A stretch of DNA of 5,886 nt from Sporosarcina sp. GTDB taxonomy: Bacteria; Bacillota; Bacilli; Bacillales_A; Planococcaceae. The stretch is taken from contig JARIDM010000192.1 of the NCBI GenBank assembly GCA_029263945.1, positions 1-5,886 of the forward strand, given 5' to 3'. Positions 1 through 5,804 of the stretch are shown here, piece after piece. A program made the translations under genes and the position numbers. The first letter of the stretch is position 1. Every line of letters begins with the position of its first letter. A model generated the notes under the pieces. That model did not search any database. It worked only from the letters and a program-made list of their open reading frames with translations, and was not told the origin of the DNA.

Positions 1-1
1 T

Positions 2-1735
2 AGTCATTACACGGCCTCGGATTCAATTTTCAGGGTGATGGTTGTTGGACTCTTGGCGCTGGGTCTGCTTACAATTTTGAAAATGGCTGCTCGACATCAG
101 ATCCGCTTATCCTCTCGAATGCTTGTCCCTATGGTGGTCCCGCTTGTGATGATTATTGTCGTAAGTAGTGTATTTGCGGTAATGCTACCAAAAGCAGATC
201 CGATCTGGGCAGACCCTGTACCTTATTTTAAAACAATGACTGGAAATAATGGGGAAGGGGATGGCGATGGGATTGAGGCGATTGCAGAAAGTGGTTACAG
301 TCCAGATGATTCTCGATTAGGTGGACCGTTATTAGTAGATGATTCACTCGTTTTTGAAGCAAGTGTAGACAATAAACAGTACTGGAAAATTGAAACGAAG
401 AATACGTATACGTCAAAAGGTTGGGAACAGTCCTATTCTGATAAAGAAGTTGTTGTCTATACACCAGGCGATGAAATGACGGAATCCAACAATGAAGATA
501 TAGAAGAACCTAAAGAGAAAAAACGTGCCGAATTAACAATGGTGGAAAAGTTTCCATTCATTATTTATCCATACGGCCTAACGACTGTATTTACAGAAGA
601 AGATGTGGAGATTTTAAATAAGGCTCAATCTGGAGAATATCAAACAGAAGTGAGAAATAAAGAGTTCCTTGATGATTATGAACTAGAGTATAAAGAACAG
701 ACGTATAGTTTAAAGGCATTAAGAGAAACGAAGATGGAATCATTGAGTTCGCTAGAAGGTTTTGAACCGTATTTACAACTACCAGAAACGTTACCTGAAC
801 GTGTGGGTGAACTTGCGGCGTCAATTACGGCTTCACATGAAAGCGTGTACGATAAAGCAAAGGGAATTGAACGCTATTTTGGAAGAAATGGTTTTGTTTA
901 TGATCTAGAAGATGTTGGGGTCCCTGAAGAAGAGGAAGATTATGTTGACCAATTTCTTTTTGATACCAAAAGGGGCTATTGCGATAATTACTCCTCCTCA
1001 ATGGTTGTGATGCTGCGTACTTTGGGGATTCCTGCGAGGTGGGCAAAAGGATTTGCACCTGGAGTAATTGCAAGAAATGAAAATGATAAACGTATTTATG
1101 AAGTCACCAATAAAGAAGCACATTCTTGGGTGGAAGCGTATATGCCAGGAATAGGTTGGATGCCATTTGAGCCAACGATTGGTTTTAATGGATTGACGGA
1201 TATTGACTATGATATTGAATTAGCAATGGATGATCCTGAGATTCCAGAAATGCCAGAGGAAAAAAGAGAGAAATTTGAGCGCGATACGTTAAAAACTGTT
1301 GAAAAGCCGAAGAAAAGTTTTAACTTTGGAGAAGTTTTTGGCAAAGGGACCGCTTTGGTAAAGGAGCGTATCGCTTGGATTTTATTGCCTGTGATCGCAT
1401 TGTTATTCATAACTTGGGGCGTGTTTGCTAAGAGAAGGAAATGGCTTCCAAAGTTACTTGTAAGAATGCAGTCATCAAATAACGGTGATTGGACCGTTTT
1501 TGCGAAACAATATAACAGTCTTCTAAAGCAATTAGAACAATACGGAATGCAACGCGATAAAGGAGAAACACTCTTAATGTATGCCGTTAAAGTAGATTAC
1601 CGCTTCGGGGGCAATCGAATGAGAGAATTAACAAATGCTTATGAAAAAGGGATTTACGGAGAAGTTAGGGAAGGCCAAGATTGGCAACGTTTACAGGAAA
1701 TGTGGGAATATTTGATCATTAGGACTTCAGATTGA
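2..1735 (+). CDS. Transglutaminase-like membrane protein (YebA/TgpA type), 5' end outside window
   Basis: The reading frame is open back to base 2, and an in-frame GTG at 35 has no Shine-Dalgarno site, so the gene starts upstream of the window. Family members have roughly 700 or more residues with several N-terminal membrane helices; about 566-577 residues are visible, so the first helices are missing. Numbering from the GTG at 35, I see hydrophobic segments at about 1-15 and 30-51, a large outer region, a transglutaminase core, a helix at about 447-464, and a cytoplasmic tail. The likely catalytic Cys316 is in RGYCDNYSSS, followed by LRTLGIPAR. His363 is in EAHSWVEAY, and the third acidic residue is Glu379 in FEPT. 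The tail (about 486-545, with ETLLMYAVKV and NAYEKGIYG) resembles DUF4129. An acidic, charged stretch lies at about 144-165. Substrate and role are unknown; Bacillus homologues sit next to a DUF58 protein and guaA. Membrane location and enzyme class are inferred from motifs. Confidence 0.85.
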   Translation, partial: SHYTASDSIFRVMVVGLLALGLLTILKMAARHQIRLSSRMLVPMVVPLVMIIVVSSVFAVMLPKADPIWADPVPYFKTMTGNNGEGDGDGIEAIAESGYSPDDSRLGGPLLVDDSLVFEASVDNKQYWKIETKNTYTSKGWEQSYSDKEVVVYTPGDEMTESNNEDIEEPKEKKRAELTMVEKFPFIIYPYGLTTVFTEEDVEILNKAQSGEYQTEVRNKEFLDDYELEYKEQTYSLKALRETKMESLSSLEGFEPYLQLPETLPERVGELAASITASHESVYDKAKGIERYFGRNGFVYDLEDVGVPEEEEDYVDQFLFDTKRGYCDNYSSSMVVMLRTLGIPARWAKGFAPGVIARNENDKRIYEVTNKEAHSWVEAYMPGIGWMPFEPTIGFNGLTDIDYDIELAMDDPEIPEMPEEKREKFERDTLKTVEKPKKSFNFGEVFGKGTALVKERIAWILLPVIALLFITWGVFAKRRKWLPKLLVRMQSSNNGDWTVFAKQYNSLLKQLEQYGMQRDKGETLLMYAVKVDYRFGGNRMRELTNAYEKGIYGEVREGQDWQRLQEMWEYLIIRTSD

Positions 1736-1804
1736 TTTTTTGTACTTTTAGCAGTAAGATTGTAAAAACAATGTTTGAAGAGGATTCATAATAGCAAGAG
1801 ACTT

Positions 1805-1833
1805 TTGAAGTTCATCTTCTAGCGACTTATGTT
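1805..1833 (+). promoter_or_regulatory. Weak candidate sigma-A promoter for guaA
   Basis: TTGAAG (1805-1810) and TATGTT (1828-1833) are 17 bases apart, each matching 4 of 6 consensus positions. The site lies 40 bases before the guaA start. The 1736-1872 spacer has only short hairpins (for example ATTGT/ACAAT at 1759-1772) without a U-run, so read-through from the upstream gene is also possible. No purine aptamer is visible ahead of guaA. Confidence 0.25.
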
Positions 1834-1872
1834 ATTGGAATTACTTGAACATAAAAGAATGAGGTGGGATTA

Positions 1873-3426
1873 TTGTCAACCGCGCCAATGTTAGTGGAAC
1901 AAGAGAAAATCGTCATACTGGATTACGGCAGTACGTATAATCGACTTCTTACACGTAAAATTCGTGATCTTGGGATGTATAGTGAACTTCATCCACATAC
2001 GATTACAGCTGAAGAAATCAAAGGTATGAATGCTGCTGGTATTATTTTGTCGGGTGGACCAGTATCTGTTGGAGAAGACGGAGCTTATCCGATCGATCCA
2101 GCTATTTTCTCAGCAGGCATTCCGTTACTAGGAATTTGCTATGGGACCCAACTAATTGTCAATCACTTTAAGGGAACAACAGAAAAACTTGCAGAACGTT
2201 CATTCAATGAATCTGTCCTTTCGGTAGAGGGTTCATCTAAGTTATTTGCTGGACAAGCAACCTCGCAAAAAGTTTGGTCAAGTAATGGCAACAAAATTAC
2301 TGCTTTGCCAAATGATTTTGAAGCAGTTGCAACGGATGGCGATCATAACCTTTCTGCAATAGCGAACGAAGCACTAGATATATATGGCTTAATGTATCAC
2401 CCAGAAGTGCCCGAATCAGCACATGGGGAAGATTTATTGACGCATTTTGTCTTTGACATCTGCCAAGCAAAAGATAAATGGTCAATGGCTAGTTTCGTTG
2501 ACTTCGAAGTAGAGAAAATTCGGGCCACTGTCGGTGACAAAAAAGTACTATGTGCACTCAGTGGCGGTGTGGACTCTTCGGTTGTAGCTGCATTAATTCA
2601 CCGTGCGGTCGGAGACCAACTTACATGTATCTTTGTAGATCATGGACTTTTAAGAAAAGGTGAAGTAGAAGCTGTTGTCGACACGTTTAGCAATAAGTTC
2701 CATATGAACTTCATTAAAATTGACGCACGCGATCGTTTCCTAACTAAACTTAAAGGTGTATCCGATCCAGAACAAAAACGTAAAATTATCGGCAATGAAT
2801 TTATTTATGTGTTCGACGATGAAGCCGCAAAACTTGATGGAATAGAGTTCCTAGCGCAAGGAACGATTTATACAGATATTCTTGAGAGTGGAACGCTGAC
2901 AAATCAAACAATTAAATCTCATCACAATGTGGGGGGACTTCCAGAAGACATGGAATTCGAACTCATTGAACCGCTCGCCGCTTTGTTTAAAGATGAAGTG
3001 AGAGCAGTTGGGACTGAATTAGGTTTATCAGATGAAATTGTTTGGCGTCAACCATTCCCAGGTCCAGGATTAGGGATTCGTGTCCTCGGAGAAGTTACAG
3101 AAGAAAGATTGGAAATGGTCCGCGAATCAGATGCGATTTTGAGAGAAGAAATTGCAGGAGCTGGACTTGACCGTGACATTTGGCAATACTTTACAGTCCT
3201 GCCGAATATTCAAAGTGTCGGTGTTAAAAATGATGAACGCACATACGATTACGCAATTGGTATTCGTGCTGTTAATTCTGTAGACGGTGTAACATCTGAC
3301 TGGGCACGGATTCCATGGGATGTTCTACAGAAAGTGAGTGCCCGCATCACTTCAGAAGTACCGAATATAAACCGTGTACTCTATGATGTAACGAGCAAGC
3401 CACCTTCAACAATTGAGTGGGAATAA
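1873..3426 (+). CDS. guaA: GMP synthase (glutamine-hydrolysing)
   Basis: GuaA makes GMP from XMP, ATP and glutamine in the cytosol, the last step of de novo guanine nucleotide synthesis. I chose the TTG at 1873 (517 residues; Bacillus GuaA has 513) because GAGGTG at 1861-1866 is correctly spaced; the GTG at 1864 lies inside that site, and the ATG at 1888 has none. The class I glutamine amidotransferase domain (about 10-197) holds the triad Cys89 (GICYG), His176 and Glu178 (YHPEV). The ATP-pyrophosphatase domain has the PP-loop SGGVDSS at 230-236 and FVDHGLLRKGE at 254-264. The C-terminal dimerisation domain holds RQPFPGPGLGIR (392-403) and ends in KPPSTIEWE. The synthetase half is very conserved, but the amidotransferase half is not: GSQY is GSTY, CYGMQ is CYGTQ, and the SHGD motif is SNGN (near residues 137-140). 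pbuG and its riboswitch follow directly. Confidence 0.97.
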   Translation: MSTAPMLVEQEKIVILDYGSTYNRLLTRKIRDLGMYSELHPHTITAEEIKGMNAAGIILSGGPVSVGEDGAYPIDPAIFSAGIPLLGICYGTQLIVNHFKGTTEKLAERSFNESVLSVEGSSKLFAGQATSQKVWSSNGNKITALPNDFEAVATDGDHNLSAIANEALDIYGLMYHPEVPESAHGEDLLTHFVFDICQAKDKWSMASFVDFEVEKIRATVGDKKVLCALSGGVDSSVVAALIHRAVGDQLTCIFVDHGLLRKGEVEAVVDTFSNKFHMNFIKIDARDRFLTKLKGVSDPEQKRKIIGNEFIYVFDDEAAKLDGIEFLAQGTIYTDILESGTLTNQTIKSHHNVGGLPEDMEFELIEPLAALFKDEVRAVGTELGLSDEIVWRQPFPGPGLGIRVLGEVTEERLEMVRESDAILREEIAGAGLDRDIWQYFTVLPNIQSVGVKNDERTYDYAIGIRAVNSVDGVTSDWARIPWDVLQKVSARITSEVPNINRVLYDVTSKPPSTIEWE

Positions 3427-3434
3427 AATTAAAT
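3406..3434 (+). promoter_or_regulatory. Weak candidate promoter for the pbuG riboswitch transcript
   Basis: TCAACA (3406-3411) and TTAAAT (3429-3434) are 17 bases apart, each 4 of 6 to consensus, and overlap the last codons and stop of guaA. A start near 3441 would fall at the beginning of aptamer helix P1, so any transcript from it might clip the outer P1 pairs. No better promoter is visible nearby. Read-through from guaA is the alternative, since no terminator separates guaA from the aptamer. Confidence 0.2.
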
Positions 3435-3436
3435 AA

Positions 3437-3512
3437 CTTTGTCGTATAAATCTGGGGATATGGCCCGGAAGTTTCTACCAGGATACCTTAAATATTCTGA
3501 CTACGAATAAAG
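3437..3512 (+). promoter_or_regulatory. Purine riboswitch aptamer, guanine class
   Basis: The full three-way junction can be drawn. P1 pairs 3437-3446 with 3502-3512 (10 pairs including one G-U, with a bulged A at 3507). P2 pairs 3451-3456 with 3464-3469 around loop GATATGG (3457-3463). P3 pairs 3479-3485 with 3493-3499 around loop CCTTAAA (3486-3492). The loops carry the GG and CC needed for the kissing contact. Junction bases match the family: U at 3447, 3472 and 3476 (U22, U47 and U51 of xpt numbering). The specificity base is C at 3501 (position 74), which pairs with guanine or hypoxanthine; adenine riboswitches have U there. This element is known upstream of pbuG in Bacillus, where ligand binding reduces expression. 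It begins 11 bases after the guaA stop. The aptamer is seen directly; the OFF direction is from known relatives. Confidence 0.95.
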
Positions 3513-3546
3513 AGATAATTGAGTCGCTTTCATAATGATCTTAAAC

Positions 3547-3574
3547 CGCTATAACGACTTTTTTCGTTGTAGCG
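3547..3574 (+). other. Leader hairpin just downstream of the aptamer (H1)
   Basis: CGCTATAACGA (3547-3557) pairs with TCGTTGTAGCG (3564-3574) in 11 pairs, one G-U, around a CTTTTT loop. No U-run follows, so it is not a standard intrinsic terminator. Its loop and 3' arm (3558-3567) can instead pair 9 of 10 with 3503-3512, the 3' arm of aptamer P1. It may therefore be the first switching element after the aptamer; that function is inferred. Confidence 0.5.
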
Positions 3575-3616
3575 ATCTAATGTGTTTGTGAAATTGTTGA
3601 CTTAGTATTTCTTTGT

Positions 3617-3645
3617 CAAGAGGGATTCTATTTAAATCTCTCTTG
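3617..3645 (+). other. Leader hairpin (H2) with competing partner downstream
   Basis: CAAGAGGGATT (3617-3627) pairs with AATCTCTCTTG (3635-3645) in 11 pairs, one G-U, with loop CTATTTA. The same 5' arm can pair perfectly over 10 bases (3618-3627) with AATCCCTCTT at 3667-3676, which is the 3' arm of the next hairpin. No U-run follows H2. This arrangement resembles an antiterminator/terminator choice, but the role is inferred. Confidence 0.5.
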
Positions 3646-3647
3646 GA

Positions 3648-3690
3648 TTTAAATGAACGGGGGATAAATCCCTCTTCATTTGAGTTTTAT
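3648..3690 (+). terminator. Intrinsic terminator candidate in the pbuG leader
   Basis: 3648-3657 pairs with 3675-3684 (10 pairs, two of them T-G). After a C-C mismatch, GGGGG at 3659-3663 pairs with TCCCT at 3669-3673 (three G-C and two G-T pairs), closed by loop ATAAA. TTTTATT follows at 3685. It is suited to attenuating pbuG. Pairing of its 3' arm with 3618-3627 would break it. Confidence 0.6.
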
Positions 3691-3694
3691 TCGG

Positions 3695-3733
3695 AGAAGC
3701 ATACGGCATTTAGCTGTGTGCTTCTTTTTATTT
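3695..3733 (+). terminator. Strong intrinsic terminator in the pbuG leader
   Basis: AGAAGCATACGGC (3695-3707) pairs with GCTGTGTGCTTCT (3713-3725) in 13 unbroken pairs (two G-U) around loop ATTTA, followed by TTTTATTT. It is the best terminator between guaA and pbuG. It lies about 180 bases after the aptamer and 106 before the pbuG start, so it could be the riboswitch-controlled stop, a guaA terminator, or both. No strong promoter is evident between it and pbuG. Confidence 0.8.
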
Positions 3734-3838
3734 GGGTAAAATGAGCTGTTAGTTGCAAGCTAGTCTATATAGCTTGCTGTGAAATTCTGTTTAATAGAAA
3801 TAAAACATATAAAAATATGAGTGATGAGGATGGGAAAT
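3734..3838 (+). other. pbuG 5' leader downstream of the terminators
   Basis: This completes the 412-base gene-free stretch 3427-3838. It holds one clean hairpin, GCAAGCTA (3755-3762) pairing with TAGCTTGC (3770-3777) around a 7-base loop, with no U-run after it. TATAAA at 3808-3813 resembles a -10 box but has no acceptable -35. The Shine-Dalgarno AGGA at 3827-3830 sits 8 bases before the GTG at 3839 and decides the pbuG start. I see no PurR-type paired CGAAC sites. Confidence 0.5.
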
Positions 3839-5173
3839 GTGAAAAAGTATTTTCAATTTGAAGAACTAGGTACGAATTATCGTCGAGAAATTATTGGTGG
3901 ATTAACAACATTTTTAGCCATGGCATACATACTAATTGTAAATCCATTAACACTATCGTTAGAAGGTGTCGCTGATATTCCAGATGCAATGCGAATGGAC
4001 AAAGGCGCTGTTTTTGTAGCAACTGCACTGGCTGCAGCGGTAGGCTCTTTGTTTATGGGATTCATTGCAAGATACCCGATAGGGCTTGCACCAGGCATGG
4101 GATTGAATGCGTTTTTTGCTTTCACAGTTGTATTGGGGTATGGAATTCCCTGGCAAACAGCGTTAACTGGCGTTTTATTTTCAGGTATCACTTTTATTAT
4201 TTTATCGCTGACAGGTTTACGTGAGCTGATTATCAATGCAATCCCTGCACAGCTGAAATTTGCAGTTGGTGCAGGAATTGGATTGTTTATCACGTTCCTT
4301 GGCTTTCAAAATGCCAATATCATTGTAGGAGATCCAAATACCCTCGTAGCACTAGGTGATTTATCGAAGGGTCCTACATTACTTGCAATTTTTGGTCTCG
4401 TAATTACAGTGGTGATGATGGTACGAAAAATTAAAGGTGCAATTTTTTACGGGATGATTATGACGACGATTGTAGGAATGTTTGCAGGTTTAATAGAATT
4501 ACCTGGACAAGTAGTGTCTAAAATACCGAGTGTTGCGCCAACATTTGGTGCGGCATTTGAAGTCTTTTTTAATGATCCAGCTTCATTATTTACAACTCAG
4601 TTCCTTGTGATTGTCATTACCTTTCTATTCGTAGATTTCTTTGATACTGCAGGAACGTTAGTAGCCGTTGCAAACCAAGCGGGTCTAATGAAAGACAATC
4701 AATTACCACGTGCAGGAAAAGCGTTGTTATCAGATTCTTTAGCGACTGTAACGGGCGCTGTGTTTGGTACATCCACAACAACCTCTTATATTGAATCAAC
4801 TGCTGGTGTCGCAGCAGGTGCCAAAACTGGGTTTGCTTCGGTTATAACAGGTGCGTTATTTCTTTTAGCACTATTCTTTTCACCTTTACTGATGGTTGTG
4901 ACGAGTGAAGTAACAGCGCCAGCATTAATTATTGTCGGGGTGCTTATGGTATCGACCTTAGGTAATATTGAATGGCATCGATTCGAAATCGCTGTACCTG
5001 CCTTCTTCACAATTATTGCGATGCCTTTGACTTATAGTATTGCAACCGGAATTGCCATTGGATTTGTATTTTATCCAATTACAATGATTATTAGTGGGAA
5101 CAAAAAAGAGGTTCACCCAATTATGTATGGTTTATGGATTATCTTTATTCTCTATTTTCTCTTCATCGAATAA
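3839..5173 (+). CDS. pbuG: Hypoxanthine/guanine permease (AzgA/NCS2-type)
   Basis: This is an integral membrane purine transporter that imports hypoxanthine and guanine for salvage. The predicted protein has 444 residues, close to the 440 or so of Bacillus PbuG. I chose the GTG at 3839 because AGGA at 3827-3830 is well spaced and the resulting start, MKKYFQFEELG, matches the family. In-frame starts at 3821, 3824 and 3830 overlap or precede that ribosome site and would add 3 to 6 residues. Family motifs: GLTTFLAMAYILIVNP (21-36, first membrane helix), GMGLNAFFAFTVV (86-98), DFFDTAGTLVAVANQAG (266-282) and TSYIESTAGV (315-324). Hydrophobic segments recur through the whole length, ending with a helix at about 430-443; 12 to 14 membrane segments are expected for the family. 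It is preceded by a guanine-class riboswitch and followed by a terminator, so it is probably a single-gene unit with possible read-through from guaA. Substrate choice is from family and riboswitch class. Confidence 0.93.
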   Translation: MKKYFQFEELGTNYRREIIGGLTTFLAMAYILIVNPLTLSLEGVADIPDAMRMDKGAVFVATALAAAVGSLFMGFIARYPIGLAPGMGLNAFFAFTVVLGYGIPWQTALTGVLFSGITFIILSLTGLRELIINAIPAQLKFAVGAGIGLFITFLGFQNANIIVGDPNTLVALGDLSKGPTLLAIFGLVITVVMMVRKIKGAIFYGMIMTTIVGMFAGLIELPGQVVSKIPSVAPTFGAAFEVFFNDPASLFTTQFLVIVITFLFVDFFDTAGTLVAVANQAGLMKDNQLPRAGKALLSDSLATVTGAVFGTSTTTSYIESTAGVAAGAKTGFASVITGALFLLALFFSPLLMVVTSEVTAPALIIVGVLMVSTLGNIEWHRFEIAVPAFFTIIAMPLTYSIATGIAIGFVFYPITMIISGNKKEVHPIMYGLWIIFILYFLFIE

Positions 5174-5231
5174 ATTGATAGTGTTAACGTTATTCAAATG
5201 AAACAATAAACGGCGTATCATAAGTTTTGAT

Positions 5232-5270
5232 CCCTTTCTCATTGGTGGTGAGAGAGGGTTTTTTTATTTT
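5232..5270 (+). terminator. Intrinsic terminator after pbuG
   Basis: CCCTTTCTCA (5232-5241) pairs with TGAGAGAGGG (5249-5258) in 10 pairs, one T-G, around loop TTGGTGG, followed by seven T, A and four T. It lies 59 bases after the pbuG stop and should insulate pbuG from the rRNA promoters. Confidence 0.9.
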
Positions 5271-5459
5271 ATAATAAAAGGTATCTTCCTATTTATGACT
5301 GAATATCAAAGACGTATGATTAATCACTTCCCCGGAGGTTATGATGGATTTGTTTTTGCTTAATCTTCTATCTTATAGAAGAAACGTAAAATAGAAGTTG
5401 GTTTTATACGTGATTTCCTGCAGAGTTATTATGATTTTAAAGATCGTATATTGTTTTTG
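5271..5459 (+). other. Gene-poor spacer between pbuG terminator and rRNA promoters
   Basis: I see no convincing gene here. A GGAGG at 5334-5338 precedes two ATG codons (5341, 5344) that open a 16-17 codon frame ending at TAG 5392-5394. Inside it is a perfect 8-pair hairpin, TCTTCTAT (5364-5371) with ATAGAAGA (5375-5382), and ATAGAAG recurs at 5391-5397. The last 40 bases are AT-rich and could act as an UP-like element for the first rRNA promoter. Confidence 0.4.
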
Positions 5460-5488
5460 TTGACTAAGCTGTTTAAGTGTTGTATATT
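5460..5488 (+). promoter_or_regulatory. rRNA operon promoter P1
   Basis: TTGACT (5460-5465) and TATATT (5483-5488) are 17 bases apart, each 5 of 6 to sigma-A consensus, with AT-rich DNA upstream. The tandem arrangement with a near-identical second promoter 95 bases on is typical of Bacillus rrn operons. Confidence 0.8.
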
Positions 5489-5554
5489 TAGATTTCAATA
5501 AGAACAAGGCATTCGGAAACGAGTTCTCATCTAAAAAGTCTGTTGCAGAAATTG

Positions 5555-5583
5555 TTGACTTTTGTAGAACAACCTGTTATATT
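5555..5583 (+). promoter_or_regulatory. rRNA operon promoter P2
   Basis: TTGACT (5555-5560) and TATATT (5578-5583) are 17 bases apart, with a TG at 5575-5576 that makes an extended -10. The expected start region includes G at 5589, compatible with the GTP-initiated, GTP-sensing rRNA promoters described in Bacillus; the exact start is inferred. Confidence 0.82.
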
Positions 5584-5638
5584 GAAAAGACCGTTTAAAG
5601 CAGACGGATATACAGTTGGGAAAACAATTGTATAATAA

Positions 5639-5658
5639 TTGAACCTTGAAAACTGAAC
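5639..5658 (+). promoter_or_regulatory. boxA-like antitermination site in rRNA leader
   Basis: The CCTTGAAAACTGAAC stretch at about 5644-5658 matches the boxA-type motif found in Bacillales rRNA leaders and 16S-23S spacers. There it is read as RNA by Nus factors so that untranslated rRNA transcripts escape Rho and early termination. It lies about 55 bases after P2, as expected. Assigned by resemblance. Confidence 0.55.
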
Positions 5659-5677
5659 AGCAAAACGTCAAGAATAC

Positions 5678-5770
5678 ATTAAGTGCATGGCACTTAATAA
5701 ATCGTTTGAAACACTTCGGTGTTTTGGACAAGATACAAATGTCGTCATAAGGATTTTTTAATCCTAGACG
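5678..5770 (+). other. Pre-16S leader hairpins
   Basis: Three successive stems fold in the leader. ATTAAGTGC (5678-5686) pairs with GCACTTAAT (5690-5698). 5704-5714 pairs with 5719-5729 over 11 pairs (three G-U), capped by a stable C(UUCG)G tetraloop. AGGATT (5750-5755) pairs with AATCCT (5760-5765), extended by CGTC (5743-5746) with GACG (5767-5770). The run of T in the last loop is not a terminator tail. Such leader structures accompany RNase processing of pre-16S RNA; the partner strand beyond 16S is outside the window. Confidence 0.55.
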
Positions 5771-5804
5771 CCAGCAATGAAACTCGAGCTATTCAAGTTT
5801 CTCT

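Noticed and set aside
1736..1872. Possible riboswitch or terminator ahead of guaA
   Set aside because: No purine aptamer core can be drawn, and only 4-5 pair hairpins without U-runs are present.
3597..3602. TTGACT as a -35 for a separate pbuG promoter
   Set aside because: At 17 bases downstream the sequence is GAGGGA, with no usable -10; the TTGAC is better seen as one arm of a TTGAC/GTCAA inverted repeat (3597-3601 and 3615-3619).
3877..4293. Open frame of 138 codons on the minus strand inside pbuG, plus other minus-strand frames within the CDSs
   Set aside because: They lie antisense to strongly conserved genes, have no ribosome sites or recognisable motifs, and are explained as shadows of the coding strand.
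5631..5636. Perfect TATAAT that might be a third rRNA promoter
   Set aside because: No -35 lies at 16-18 bases (the position reads ATATAC), and it falls inside the transcribed leader 48 bases after the P2 -10 box.
5531..5731. Minus-strand frame of 66 codons over the rRNA leader
   Set aside because: It overlaps promoter P2, the boxA-like site and the leader hairpins of the + strand; no ribosome site or family resemblance is seen.
5750..5765. AGGATT-TTTT-AATCCT as a terminator ahead of 16S
   Set aside because: The T-run is in the loop, not after the stem, and termination here would abolish rRNA synthesis.
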